64,000 bases of DNA from Asparagopsis taxiformis (lineage: Eukaryota > Rhodophyta > Florideophyceae > Bonnemaisoniales > Bonnemaisoniaceae), in contig JALQPE010000083.1 in the NCBI GenBank assembly GCA_030407315.1, positions 248,001 to 312,000 of the forward strand, written 5' to 3'. A program made the position numbers and the translations under genes. The notes below the pieces were generated by a model. That model was given only the letters and a program-made list of their open reading frames with translations. It made no database searches and was not told the origin of the DNA. Positions 28,996-39,120 of the stretch are shown in pieces (within the stretch, counting starts at the first letter, position 1; each line of letters begins with the position of its first letter).

Positions 28996-30253
28996 CGGGG
29001 TCAAAAGTACCGAGCGACTGTGTGCAGTGCGCGTTATAAACGTCGGCAAAATGCCGGACAGAGCTCACGTGCATGCGCACACGGGCGTTACTGTTGGTGA
29101 TACGTTTCCATGGCAGTAAGTCTACTGTAGGCGTCACGCGCTAAAGATGACGACTTGTGTTTCCATTGGAGTGAATTAAATGGATTTTGGAATGGTATCG
29201 ACATGGATTTGTCGAAGACAGTTGCACACGTGACGAGAGGTTTGAGCGTATCTGCGATGGCATGTACTCGCATTCCACTGGCTAACAAACATGCCAATGA
29301 CTGACGCGTCCTTTTTGATGGCCTCAACGCGCGCAACCAATGAAACATTTTGTGCGCTTGGGACAGATGACTTGAGGGTGCACGTGTACGCATTGCATTG
29401 CATTGTAAGGGTGACGCTGATGTTAGATGCTATCATCATTCTCGCAATTATTACGCTATGCATGCATTAATCAAGTGCATGAATTGCTTACGTGTAGTGT
29501 CACAGATCTGTAAACAGTGCACGCACTGTACAGTAGTGTACGGTGCTGTTGTGCTTGGGACATGCCCCCACCCCCGCTGCGCATCGCCAACGCGCACTCA
29601 TGGTTTTTCGTTTGTGTAGGAACAGCCTCTTGTATCGAAAGCAGCTGTTGCGCGTTGCTAACCATGTAACTGCAAGCTATCCATCAACCACTGCCTCGCG
29701 TTTCTCAATCTCATTATTGCGCTCCCACAACCTCTGCCGCGAACACGATCAATATTATTTGTCATACATAATACTTGCTAAAATTGCTGCACGCAAAAAT
29801 TTTTCCGTTCAGCGAGAGACACAACTGCATCTGCTTTTTTCGACGTGACGTGGAGAAAATCCTCATCTGTAGCGCTATACCCCTTCGGAACCATCGCTTG
29901 GTTACCCCTGTGCTGTCTGTCCCGAGACACGCCAAGGAAAGGAAAGCTGGCCTCATTACAGTACCGAATTCGACCGCTTGTTCTTGTCTTGTTGAAGTGC
30001 ATCGCTGTTATGCCTTGTTGTCCAGGCCAATCAATCAATTTGTGAAATATTTTCAAAATATTTCGAGCTTTGCCATGCATGGCTCTTATTGGCTCATCAA
30101 TTTTAATTTGGCGCAAACTATTTGCCACTGTATACACTTTGGATTGCAACGCCACTGTCGCGCCGCTGCTCTGCGCTACGCTCATCTACGTAATCTGTCC
30201 ACATATCTGTTTTCTTCCAACCATTCATTCATTCATCCATTAACCAATTCCCG

Positions 30254-30288
30254 AGCAGAGCAGCCCAGCCCAGCGTAGCGCAGCCCGG
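30254..30288 (+). repeat. NNNAG pentanucleotide tract x6-7
   Basis: Units AGCAG, AGCAG, CCCAG, CCCAG, CGTAG, CGCAG, CCCGG in register, about 175 bp before the Alba start codon. Confidence 0.75.
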
Positions 30289-30462
30289 CCACCTGCATAG
30301 TTTAGTGATTCATCTCCCATCCATTCATCCTTATTCGCCCACTCACCCACTCACTTGCGCACCGCACCGCACCACCTTTGCAAAACTGCACCAGTCGCGC
30401 CCGCTGCATTCCACCTCTTGCGTCTTGGCCGGCCGGATACTCCGTGCCTTCCACTCGCTCAA

Positions 30463-31032
30463 ATGGCCCAGTCCACTCCTCCCCCCGAATCCTATCAACC
30501 CGATACCACATGCAGAAGAATTCAAGTCAGTCGCGAAAAACGTCCGCTCAACTTTTTCGTCACCCTCAGCAAGAAGTTTCTCCTTACCGACCCCGTCATT
30601 GAATTGAGTGGCCTGGGCCTTGCCGTCACCACCGTTGTTACCATTGCCGAAATTCTCAGGTCGGATGGCCTTGTTAACCTCCAACGTACGTGACCATTCA
30701 TTCATTCATTCATTCATCCACTCACTCACTCACTCACTCACTCACTCGCTCCCTATTGTCGCTAACCACACTTTTGTGCAGACATTCAGACGTCGCTAGT
30801 AGAACCGCATCCGGAGGGTCACACCACCGCTCCGAAAGCAAAGATTCAGATTTGGATCCGCAAGACTCCCGAATTTGATTCCCTTATTACTAACCATAAC
30901 TCGAACATGCGCTCCTATAACCCTTCGCAGCAAGCGTCCGCCGACGATGCATCATCTCCACAAGATGCTGCCGATACTAACCTGTCATCGACGGATGCAA
31001 CGCCTGAAGCTGAGCATCCACCTGACGAATAA
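30463..31032 (+). CDS. Alba-domain nucleic-acid-binding protein (one intron)
   Basis: Exons 30463-30685 and 30782-31032 give 157 aa. The 96-nt intron (GTACGT...GCAG, with CTAAC near 30762) is filled with CATT and ACTC tetranucleotide repeats. The spliced protein shows the Alba fold: RIQVSREKRPLNFFVTLSKKFL, then IELSGLGLAVTTVVTIAEILRS, then HIQTSLVEP and AKIQIWIRKTPEFDSL. The intron interrupts the domain between the second helix and the third strand, so splicing is required. Alba proteins bind RNA and DNA; in plants and protists many act in translation control or as part of RNase P/MRP (Rpp25/Pop6). The C-terminal 40 residues are acidic Ser/Asp-rich. Confidence 0.88.
30693..30748 (+). repeat. 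CATT/ACTC tetranucleotide microsatellite in Alba intron
   Basis: About five CATT units pass directly into about seven ACTC units, occupying over half of the 96-nt intron and leaving only the donor, branch and acceptor regions unique. Confidence 0.9.
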
Positions 31033-31403
31033 TTTGCAAGGTGTCATAGTTGGTCTGCTAGCTCATCACGTATCGACTAATTGTCAATCGTACCCCACTT
31101 TAGTATACTAGCGTGCCAATCTCATGTAAACTGTGTTGTGGAATGTGTCACACTAATTGCGCATATCGCAAGATCGCTGCTGCTGAGTGCGCACATTTCG
31201 TGTTGCGCGTCACCTGACTATCAGATTACACAACTAGAGTTGATAATTGAGCGCTCCATCCTTTCGAATTGTACTGCTGTGCTGTTTATCGAATTAAATG
31301 CAACCCAACTTCCAACTCGACTCATATACCGTCTGTGCATCGCCACTGCTCCATCCTATCGCACATCGCATCCCATAACGTTGCACCCAAATCTGCGCTC
31401 GTC
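31033..31403. other. Intergenic region Alba / serine protease
   Basis: 371 bp. 3' UTR of the Alba gene and 5' region of the protease gene; the frame of the protease is open upstream of its ATG but begins with TTG and lacks a coding look there. Confidence 0.3.
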
Positions 31404-32279
31404 ATGCATCTACTTCATCTGTGCATTTGTTGTCTTGGCATCTATACATCATTGGCGCTGCCTATTCGCACCAGTGTATCACAAGTCGTTGCACGTGTTG
31501 TAAACGGCGTGCCAGTAACTGAGAAAAGCGAATATCCATTCGTTGTTGATTTGTCCACCGACCAAACCGCCATATCCACTTCTAGATTCTGCACCGGTAC
31601 ACTTATACGCCATAACATAGTAATGACAGCAGCTCATTGTGTAATTTCCGAGCGCCGTTCATCACTGATCTATGCCACGGTGGGTCGCATTGAGCTCGAA
31701 GACAATCATCGTGAGAACGCCGCCAGTCAGACGCACACAGTGATAGCCAGCATTCCGCATCCACAATATAATGGAATCGGATCACCCAATGACGTTGCGC
31801 TACTACTGCTCAAAACCTCTTCAAACGTGCAACCTGTAAAGCTGGCCACTGATACTCCAGCCAACAACGAGCAAGCATGGGTCGTCGGCTATGGCATCCA
31901 GACATTGGGCACTGTAGAGGAGGTCGGACGCCCCATTGCGCTCATGTCTGGCAGACTGCAAAAGACAGCGCTGCAGATCAAACAGCGCTCCTTCTGCGAT
32001 AAACCAGGAGACAACTTGAAAACACCCGAGGGCATGCTGTGCACAGCTGGAATAAAAACTGGTTCCTCCGCATGCAGAGGAGATTCTGGTGGCGGATTGT
32101 TTTCTCGCAAAATTGTGGAACCGCGACGCACCACAACTGAAGCCATTCAGGTTGGAATTGTCAGCTACGGTGATGTCGAATGTATGTCCGAAGATTCTGG
32201 CGTGTTCACTGATGTTTCCAGCGTCCGTGATTGGATTGCGCAAAGCTGTGCTCGACTACAACAAGTGCGCCACACATGA
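31404..32279 (+). CDS. Secreted trypsin-like serine protease (S1A)
   Basis: 291 aa. The ATG at 31404 is chosen because it starts a signal peptide (MHLLHLCICCLGIYTSLALP). A short propeptide ends at RVVNGVPV, which resembles the zymogen activation site (R-IVNG). The catalytic triad is complete: His in MTAAHC, Asp in SPNDVALLLL and Ser in CRGDSGGG. Six or more Cys can form the usual disulfides. The residue before GDSGG (Ala-Cys-Arg-Gly-Asp-Ser) and the S1 pocket position make trypsin-like specificity possible but not certain. Chymotrypsin-fold S1A proteases are common in animals and oomycetes and sparse in algae, so the presence here is notable. It is probably secreted or vacuolar. Confidence 0.88.
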   Translation: MHLLHLCICCLGIYTSLALPIRTSVSQVVARVVNGVPVTEKSEYPFVVDLSTDQTAISTSRFCTGTLIRHNIVMTAAHCVISERRSSLIYATVGRIELEDNHRENAASQTHTVIASIPHPQYNGIGSPNDVALLLLKTSSNVQPVKLATDTPANNEQAWVVGYGIQTLGTVEEVGRPIALMSGRLQKTALQIKQRSFCDKPGDNLKTPEGMLCTAGIKTGSSACRGDSGGGLFSRKIVEPRRTTTEAIQVGIVSYGDVECMSEDSGVFTDVSSVRDWIAQSCARLQQVRHT

Positions 32280-32573
32280 CAACCCACCTGTGTGGTTACA
32301 TCTCACGAGCACACATATCAGCGGTGACGACAATGCAATCCAATTCAACGCGCGTCCTAGGGAGAGAGAGGATGAATATATAATCGTTGCCGTTAATAAA
32401 CACTTTGATTCGGCCTTGCATTTGTGATCCATTCGGATCGTGAAAAGCGTGACATAAATTGAGAAATCGTGGAACACCCCCATTCTGATCTATATTTACT
32501 CCTCTCCCGTCGATACCTCCTTCCAGATCTCTCCCAGAAACGTGACGTTGCCTTGCACAGCGCACACCTCCCC

Positions 32574-33500
32574 ATGCGATACTCTCGCGCAGCCTTCCTC
32601 GCTTCATGCCCTCCCTTTTACAGCGCATCATCATGCACCTTCCTCTCCACAAATCCGCTGCATCCCAGCGACAAACTGCGTACAGCTTGCAACACTGTGC
32701 CGTTGCACCACCTCATAAACTCTGCGAGCGACTGGAATGATCTCATCAATGAATTTGAACAAAACTCTCAAACAGACCCTTCTCTCTCCCGCCTTCCACC
32801 CAATGTGTCAGTCGGCAAACAAAATCCCAATCAATACCGCTCACTCCCTGCTGTGGAGACCGCCTTCATGGCTTCTGTCGGAACCGCCTTATGGTTTTGC
32901 GGTAGAATCCTGCGCCTCGATGCCTTTATTCTTCTCTTTTATCCCTTGCCAGCAATTTATATGGCTGCTAGGTGGGGTTTGCAGCACAGCGATCATGCTT
33001 TAATTTGTACTACTTTCATTATCTTTACGCAAATGGGCCCGCTCTATGCCATCCTATATTTTCTAAACACTGGCTTATTGGTGTGGACCTACTCTCGCAC
33101 CTTGTGGTACTCGTGGCCATGGTTCCCGACCCTAGTCGCAGGCACAGCAGCAAAATGTCTCGGACTTGTTGCACAGTTCATGTGGATCAGCGTTATCTTG
33201 AGATATGACGCCTGGAAAGCTGTTACTATCCAAATACAAGGTCTCCTGACTGCTAGTGCAGCTCTTATTACCCGCCTTATTCCTAAAATGGCACTAAGTG
33301 CCCCATCTGTTTTGCACATCCAGATTGCCGTTGCATTCGTGCTTATCCTTCACTCCTTATACCATGTCTTCTTCACTCAGTTCATTACCTCGCTCATGCT
33401 TCTTCGTGTGTCTGCTGATGTTGAACTAAAACGCCATCCTCCGCCCTTACCTTTGCTTTCATGGATCATTCGTAATTCTCGAAAATCGCGCAGACGTTAG
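32574..33500 (+). CDS. DUF2232 membrane protein, probably plastid
   Basis: 308 aa from the ATG at 32574; the frame is open further upstream but only from GTG. The N-terminus (RYSRAAFLASCPPFYSASSC) looks like a transit peptide. The body has the pattern of cyanobacterial and plastid DUF2232 proteins: RSLPAVETAFMASVGTALWFCGRILRL, FYPLPAIYMAARWG, then several more membrane segments (about six or seven in all), ending in a basic tail KSRRR. The function of this family is not established. Its restriction to cyanobacteria and plastid-bearing lineages supports plastid location. Confidence 0.75.
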   Translation: MRYSRAAFLASCPPFYSASSCTFLSTNPLHPSDKLRTACNTVPLHHLINSASDWNDLINEFEQNSQTDPSLSRLPPNVSVGKQNPNQYRSLPAVETAFMASVGTALWFCGRILRLDAFILLFYPLPAIYMAARWGLQHSDHALICTTFIIFTQMGPLYAILYFLNTGLLVWTYSRTLWYSWPWFPTLVAGTAAKCLGLVAQFMWISVILRYDAWKAVTIQIQGLLTASAALITRLIPKMALSAPSVLHIQIAVAFVLILHSLYHVFFTQFITSLMLLRVSADVELKRHPPPLPLLSWIIRNSRKSRRR

Positions 33501-33628
33501 CACTAATATAGCAGCCCATCAATTGGTTTCGGTACTCATGATTCGTTTGTACTTGACGTAGTCTGCATACATTTCTTTGTACACAGTATATTTTCGTCTG
33601 TGATATTCTGATCTTGCCGCGTTTGGTA

Positions 33629-35227
33629 CTATCGTTTTCCAACATGCGTCATATCTGACGCAAACTGTTTCAGACGCTGTGTCACACACCCTTCTTCTGC
33701 CTGTAAAGAATGAGCTGCCTGTCCAAGAATTGCTGCTCCTAGCAGAACGGTATCTGGCTCAGATGAAAGAACGATTGGAATAGCAAGACAATCAGCTAAT
33801 TCAGTAAGAAGCATTCTGCTTTTGCAGAGGCCCCCACATGCAGTAATAAGGTGAATATCATGCCCAGCTTGAGACATTTCGTCGAGAATATGTTTTGTTC
33901 CGTAACATAGTGCCTGTATCGTGGCACGAAATTTACACGCCAAGTCGTACTCATCGGTAGACAAAGTTAAGCCAGTCATACATCCTTGAAGAGAAGGGTC
34001 GGCTCTCGGACTTCGGTTGCCAGCATGATAGTCTAAACAATGGATATGTTCTGCGGGATCTTGGCCGGTTTTCTGCATAATATTCTCGGTCATGCTTGCG
34101 AGCTCATTGTAAACATTTTCACTGCCAACGCGATGAGAAAGTTGAGCATAAGCAGGATGACTCTTCAGCGTATATTCGAGCAGTTTGCCTGTGACGCTTT
34201 GGCCGCCCTCTGTGACAAAGAACGACGGAAGAACGGCATCCGGAAATGGACCCCAAACGCCGGGAACGAACCGCGGCTGTTCTGAAAGCATAATCATACA
34301 TGTCGATGTACCCATGATGACACTAACTCGCTGCCAAAATTCAGGTGCCACTTGACGCACGTATTGACTGTTTGCGCCTAGCGTCCACAGAGAACCGGCA
34401 TGTGCGTCAATCATAGGGGAGGCTACGACACATGCGGTTGATAGTCCCAGTTGTTCAGCTGCTTGTTGAGTCAAACAACCTAAAGGACGTCCTGGTTCGA
34501 CAATAGTTGTTCCGATTTTGTGGAAATCGTTTGCAGCGAGTTCTGAAAGTCCCAAGTTGTCCCAGAATGTCGCAGACCATGTTCGTCTCCCATCAGCGCC
34601 AGTCGTGCTGCCCCAGCCCCATTTGCAGGCAACTGTGCATGTGGACCTGACTGCAGGATTACCATGTAGTTTAAAGGCCAGCCAGTCAGCCAGATCAAAG
34701 AAAATTCCTTTCTCAATACATTCAGGTTTATGTCTCTGAAGCCAAAGTAGCTTCGGTGGTTCATTTTCCGGACTGATAACGTTACCAAAATGGGAACGAA
34801 CCAATTGCACGTGCTCTTCTTCGGAAGAGTTGATATACTCAGTCTCCTCTGTAGCTCTCCGGTCAAGCCATAGTAAGATATTAAATTGATCATTCTCGGA
34901 AGATGATTGTGGTTCATCCACGACTGAGATAGAAGCATATTCAGCGTCATCTGTGCACACAACCAACGAACAAGTAGCGTCAATACCCACCGCAGCAATG
35001 ACATATTGCTGGCCGTGTTGTTCCTCCATGTCCTTGGAAACAGCACGAACACATTGGATTGTAGCTGCCCATATATCTGTAGAGCTTTGTTCATAAAAGT
35101 TTGGTTGATTGTTTCGAGTTTTAATATCGCACGCGGCATAAGCAAGTTTAGTGCCTTTTGAAGTAAAGACGCCCGTGCGGACGCTTCCTGTGCCAACATC
35201 GATAGCTAGGTAAGCCGGTGTTGCCAT
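33629..35227 (-). CDS. FGGY-family carbohydrate (pentulose) kinase
   Basis: 532 aa from MATPAYLAIDVGTG; the open frame extends upstream but that part lacks family similarity. The N-terminal phosphate-loop motif AIDVGTGSVRTGVF, GIDATCSLVV, the substrate region LWLDRRATEE, and the C-terminal ITACGGLCKSRMLLTELADC with LGAAILGQA are those of the FGGY family, specifically the pentulose-kinase branch of human FGGY and yeast YDR109C, which phosphorylates D-ribulose. MIDAHAGSLWTLG contains the catalytic-base Asp. The length fits (about 530-580 aa). The substrate is inferred from the branch and not proven. Cytosolic. Confidence 0.85.
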   Translation of the reverse strand: MATPAYLAIDVGTGSVRTGVFTSKGTKLAYAACDIKTRNNQPNFYEQSSTDIWAATIQCVRAVSKDMEEQHGQQYVIAAVGIDATCSLVVCTDDAEYASISVVDEPQSSSENDQFNILLWLDRRATEETEYINSSEEEHVQLVRSHFGNVISPENEPPKLLWLQRHKPECIEKGIFFDLADWLAFKLHGNPAVRSTCTVACKWGWGSTTGADGRRTWSATFWDNLGLSELAANDFHKIGTTIVEPGRPLGCLTQQAAEQLGLSTACVVASPMIDAHAGSLWTLGANSQYVRQVAPEFWQRVSVIMGTSTCMIMLSEQPRFVPGVWGPFPDAVLPSFFVTEGGQSVTGKLLEYTLKSHPAYAQLSHRVGSENVYNELASMTENIMQKTGQDPAEHIHCLDYHAGNRSPRADPSLQGCMTGLTLSTDEYDLACKFRATIQALCYGTKHILDEMSQAGHDIHLITACGGLCKSRMLLTELADCLAIPIVLSSEPDTVLLGAAILGQAAHSLQAEEGCVTQRLKQFASDMTHVGKR

Positions 35228-35636
35228 TTTGCTCGTTTGCGTCAATCTGTCAATGCTTTCAGGTTCAGGGTGCATCCAGGGCAGTTCTAATAACCGCCAT
35301 GATGGTACAGGTGGTAGAATACCAATGCAACGTAATTGGTATATCCAACCCATCAGAGCAATCGAGTCCAATCATGTTATTACAAGTATATTTCGCTGGT
35401 ACCCAGATCGCGATTTGTGCATCATTGCTCCTCGTGCTATCGAAGTGGTAATGCCCGGCGTTATCTTTCCGCAGCTAACATGAACCCGAGGGGTATTCGA
35501 AACACCAGAACAACCAACTGGTGTATATGTGACTCCAAAAATTGAAAGTTCAACGAGGACAACTGGATTAACCAAGTTGCCATTATGAACTACTTACAAA
35601 TCTGTCTCTAAAGTTATAAAATGACTGTTTCCACCT
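35228..35636. other. Intergenic region upstream of FGGY kinase gene
   Basis: 409 bp between the FGGY start and the threonine deaminase stop, both on the minus strand. Nothing else is recognised. Confidence 0.3.
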
Positions 35637-37361
35637 TTACTCCCGCTTTCCCAAAAAGAATTTGTATGCGATGTTATCATCTTCCCTGATACATTGATAA
35701 CCAAGACGCTCAACAAACTGATCCATTAGACGCGACCGATGCGCCCTATCCTGTCCTCTCGACCGTTCAAGTGCAACCAACACACGTCCAACATCAGCAC
35801 CATGATTTCTGTAATGGAACATAGTAATATTAAACCCAGCAGGAAGCTCTTGAAGAAACCGGAGAAGAGCGCCTGGTCTTTCCGGAAATTCAAAGCGGAA
35901 AACGGCTTCATCAAAGTCGCGGGTTGGTGCGTTCCCACCAACAAGATGTCGAATGTGCAGCTTTGCCATTTCATCATCTGTGAGATCAATGGTATCGAAT
36001 CCACTGTTATTCAAGCGATTCAGCAAGTCCTTCACAGCCTTCTTAGATGGAACTTGCGTGCCGACGAAAACATGTGCGTCTGTATCGCCACTGTACCTAT
36101 AATTGAACTCAGTAACATTGACATTCGGGCCAATCACCGAAATGAGATCCTTAAAAGCGCCTGGCCTTTCCGGAATTGTGACTGCAAATACTCCTTCCCT
36201 TCCCTCGCCAATCTCTGCACGCTCGCTCACATGGCGCAATCTATCAAAATTTGTGTTTGCGCCCGAAGTGATGGCAACAAGTTGCTGATTCTTGATACCC
36301 TCCCGCTCGACATATGCCTTCGCTCCAGCAACTGCCAATGCACCAGCGGGTTCAAGAATAGACCTTGTGTCCTCAAAGATATCCTTAATGGCGGCACATA
36401 TCTCATCTGTGTTCACGAGCACGACTTCATCCACAAGGTCTTTGCATAATCTAAATGGTTCTTCACCGACTTCAATGACAGCCACACCGTCCGCAAACGT
36501 ACCAACGCTATTCAACTTGACCCTTTCCCCAGCTGCAAGGCTGCGGTACATGGCATTGGCGTCCTCTGGTTCAACACCAATCAGTTTTACCTGCGGTCGA
36601 AGCCTCTTGATCACAGTCGCAATGCCAGCAATGAGCCCACCGCCGCCGACGGGAACGAAGACGGTATCGAAATGGCCGAGTTGCGTAATGAGCTCCAGAC
36701 CAATGGTTCCCTGCCCGGCGATGACGTCGGGATGGTCGAAAGGCGGGATGAAGAGCTTGTCCTCCTTCTCGGCCAGTTCCAATGCAAAGGCCTTCGCCTG
36801 GTCAAAGTTATCACCATGTAGAATGGCCGTTGCGCCGCGACGACGGACGGCATCGACTTTGATTTCGGGGGTGACGGCTGGCATGACAATTGTAGCTTCA
36901 ATGCCAAGGACCTGTGCGCCGAGCGCGACGCCTTGCGCGTGGTTGCCGGCAGAAGCGGCGACGACACCGTGGGTAATCTGCGACGGAGGAGCATTGGCCA
37001 TCATGTTGTACGCACCGCGAACTTTGAAGCTCTTTACATCTGTTGTATCTTCGCGTTTGAGCCAGAGCGTATTTTCGAGCCGGTCAGAGAGGAGCTGCGC
37101 GGTTTCAAGAGGAGTTTTTTTGACAACGTCATAGACGCGGGAGGTCAGGACGCGCTCGAGATAGTCCGAGCGTGTTGGAGAGCAGGCTACATAGCAGTAG
37201 ACGGGGCATTCATCTCCGGTGTTGGGGACTGTTAGCTTTTCGTTGACAGGCCGTGTGGGTTGGGTGGCTGTCATGCAGAACGGGGAGTTGGAACAAATGA
37301 GCACATTGTGGTGGGCTGGTTTGCGGAAGATAGGTTGAGCGGGGATGAAGGTGGGAGTCAT
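35637..37361 (-). CDS. Threonine deaminase (biosynthetic), plastid
   Basis: 574 aa from the ATG at 37361; an in-frame ATG at 37634 would add 91 residues. The chosen start gives a transit-like N-terminus, MTPTFIPAQPIFRKP, with an early Phe as in red algal plastid peptides. The PLP domain carries the lysine motif SFKVRGAYN (about residue 110), ASAGNHAQGVALGA and the phosphate loop VPVGGGGLIAG. Two ACT-like regulatory halves follow: VFAVTIPERPGAF (about 400) and RFEFPERPGALLRF (about 490). This is the feedback-inhibited biosynthetic IlvA type that makes 2-oxobutanoate for isoleucine. The catalytic residues look intact. Confidence 0.93.
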   Translation of the reverse strand: MTPTFIPAQPIFRKPAHHNVLICSNSPFCMTATQPTRPVNEKLTVPNTGDECPVYCYVACSPTRSDYLERVLTSRVYDVVKKTPLETAQLLSDRLENTLWLKREDTTDVKSFKVRGAYNMMANAPPSQITHGVVAASAGNHAQGVALGAQVLGIEATIVMPAVTPEIKVDAVRRRGATAILHGDNFDQAKAFALELAEKEDKLFIPPFDHPDVIAGQGTIGLELITQLGHFDTVFVPVGGGGLIAGIATVIKRLRPQVKLIGVEPEDANAMYRSLAAGERVKLNSVGTFADGVAVIEVGEEPFRLCKDLVDEVVLVNTDEICAAIKDIFEDTRSILEPAGALAVAGAKAYVEREGIKNQQLVAITSGANTNFDRLRHVSERAEIGEGREGVFAVTIPERPGAFKDLISVIGPNVNVTEFNYRYSGDTDAHVFVGTQVPSKKAVKDLLNRLNNSGFDTIDLTDDEMAKLHIRHLVGGNAPTRDFDEAVFRFEFPERPGALLRFLQELPAGFNITMFHYRNHGADVGRVLVALERSRGQDRAHRSRLMDQFVERLGYQCIREDDNIAYKFFLGKRE

Positions 37362-37800
37362 TATGGGTGAAGTTGGATTGTTTGTCGCAGATTGCTTGGA
37401 GATGATGGATCGCTCTGGATTGAAGTTGATAGACACGTGAGAGGTCGATGAGGGTATTAAGAGTCGGCGGTGGCAAGATGCAATGATTGGCTGTTGTGAG
37501 GTGGTATGCAATTCCTGCGAGAACGTCTGTCTGCATCGGGAATTTACTTTTTTGGTAATATGAGGAGGTACTGAGGGAAATGCGCCGTTGGTGAATGGCC
37601 CAGGGGGGCAACGCATAGAAGACTTTTGGCACATAATAATATATGCAAATGCCGCTCACTTACGCTGATTGGCTGCATTCACAAACCTAACCATTCATTC
37701 CACTCCACGTGGAAACGTTTTACACGGTGCGATACATGTTCCAAGCAGGCACCTTGTGCATGGGGCCAGACCGAGCAGTCTGCTCTGATACTCTACGCAC
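37362..37800. other. Intergenic region upstream of threonine deaminase
   Basis: 439 bp; the minus-strand frame stays open to 37634, so part may be coding if the longer start is used. No other feature. Confidence 0.3.
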
Positions 37801-39120
37801 TCACATCATTTCTCGCAGCTTAGTAAGCAACTGCTTCACTCGAATCTCATGCCTTACCACCTGCGCCTTCATATTCTCCAAATAATTCCCTATCTCAGCC
37901 TCAATCTCCTCAACAACACTCTCATACGAATCTTCTCCCTCGTACACATCTTCATCGCTCTCCTCAACCATCTCCTTCTTACTCGGCAATGGCACAGCTA
38001 AAGGATCAGCGTACGGCGATTCCTGTGTTCCCGTGCGTGCTTGTTCCCGAATCATCATGAAAAACTTCTTCTTATCCTCAGCGCTCATTTCACCCGGTGT
38101 ATCCTCCAATCCCTCAATCTCGGGCGCCGAATCCTCCGCGTCTTCCATCTCTTCAAAAGGCGTTGCAACATAATTCTGCAACGTTTCCATAGCCTGATCA
38201 AAACGATTTGCATTCTCCTCCTTTTCCTCGTCACTTTCTTCCTCCTTCTCTTCATCTTGCTCCCTCTGCAACTTTTCAAGATAAGCTTCCAGAAACTCAA
38301 TCTGCTTATCTACCGTACCGGCATCCGTACTCGACGCGGCTGAAGACTCAACGGGCGATACGCCTTCTTGTGGTATCGCTTCTGACGGTGCGCTTGGATT
38401 TTTTGCAGCAGTAGAATCGCTCTCAAGCTCAGCAGCAGCCTCTTTCAGCTGTGCTTCCAGCTCTGCAATCTGTGCTTCAACATCGTCCTCATCCTGCCCT
38501 TCCTCCACTTCGGGCTGCTGTACAGAGTCCTCTACCGGCTCGGGTACAGAGGCCTCCACCGGCTCGGGTACAGAAGCCTCTACCGGCTCCGGTGGCTCAA
38601 CTTCTACCGGTTGCGCCTGCTGTGTCCTCTGGGCAGACAAGCTGTGCATGTAATCATCACTGGGATTTTTGTGAAAGTCTTTTTCGACATGAGCAGATGT
38701 GTCTTGGGTCTTAGGCCTACTGCGCGAAAGATGCTCGATATAGTCGTCAGCAGATTCGATGCCCTTTCTCTTCTTTTCCTCTTCGCGCCTGGCCTCTTTC
38801 TGGTTGGCAATGAAACTAATTCTTTGTCTTAAATCAACATCCGAAGAGGCGGCGTCCAGATATTCCCGTTCCTCGTGCGTCAGACCGGGGACTTGCAGCC
38901 CGAGTCGCGCGGGCTGCGCCGCCCCCATAGACGCGTCATCGTCCTCCAACATGTCATCGCTTTCGTTTGGTGCGGTGTTCATTTGCGGTTTCTGCATCGC
39001 GGATGACAGCGCAGACGGCGAGACAATCAGTGCATTGCGTCTCGCAGTACATAGTTTGGGTCGGATGAGCGACCGGAATGGCAGCCGGGCGTTGGGCACT
39101 GCGATAAACGTTGGCGCCAT
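37801..39120 (-). CDS. Acidic coiled-coil protein, probably plastid, function unknown
   Basis: 439 aa from the ATG at 39120. The N-terminus MAPTFIAVPNARLPFRSLIRPKLCTARR is basic, Phe-containing and without acidic residues, as expected of a plastid transit peptide. The mature part is strongly acidic, with long EE/DE stretches and predicted coiled coil (about 95-125, 215-235 and 295-330), plus a final conserved-looking helical end (YESVVEEIEAEIGNYLENMKAQ... in part, then KQLLTKLREMM). An EPVEASVP repeat sits in the middle. I do not recognise a family; the C-terminal helix and the D/E-rich body suggest a scaffold or membrane-associated plastid protein, but this is a guess. No catalytic motif is visible. 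Confidence 0.65.
   Translation of the reverse strand: MAPTFIAVPNARLPFRSLIRPKLCTARRNALIVSPSALSSAMQKPQMNTAPNESDDMLEDDDASMGAAQPARLGLQVPGLTHEEREYLDAASSDVDLRQRISFIANQKEARREEEKKRKGIESADDYIEHLSRSRPKTQDTSAHVEKDFHKNPSDDYMHSLSAQRTQQAQPVEVEPPEPVEASVPEPVEASVPEPVEDSVQQPEVEEGQDEDDVEAQIAELEAQLKEAAAELESDSTAAKNPSAPSEAIPQEGVSPVESSAASSTDAGTVDKQIEFLEAYLEKLQREQDEEKEEESDEEKEENANRFDQAMETLQNYVATPFEEMEDAEDSAPEIEGLEDTPGEMSAEDKKKFFMMIREQARTGTQESPYADPLAVPLPSKKEMVEESDEDVYEGEDSYESVVEEIEAEIGNYLENMKAQVVRHEIRVKQLLTKLREMM
38521..38592 (-). repeat. 24-bp tandem repeat encoding EPVEASVP
   Basis: Three nearly identical 24-bp units encode EPVEASVP, EPVEASVP and EPVEDSVQ inside the acidic plastid protein; an older, diverged copy (EPPEPVEA) precedes them. 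Confidence 0.9.

Larger units (their letters stand above)
28958..30462. other. 1.5-kb gene-poor region between C2H2 and Alba genes
   Basis: 1505 bp of divergent upstream sequence. It holds a GCAGA tract (28971-28995), CATTG x3 (29390-29404), a CATT run (about 30219-30240), an NNNAG tract (30254-30288) and ACCGC x3 (30361-30375). No tRNA, ncRNA or supported reading frame was found. Confidence 0.4.

Noticed and set aside
36292..37134. Plus-strand frame of 280 codons opposite threonine deaminase
   Set aside because: The minus strand encodes a complete, conserved enzyme; the plus frame is antisense with Ser/Ala/Thr-rich composition.
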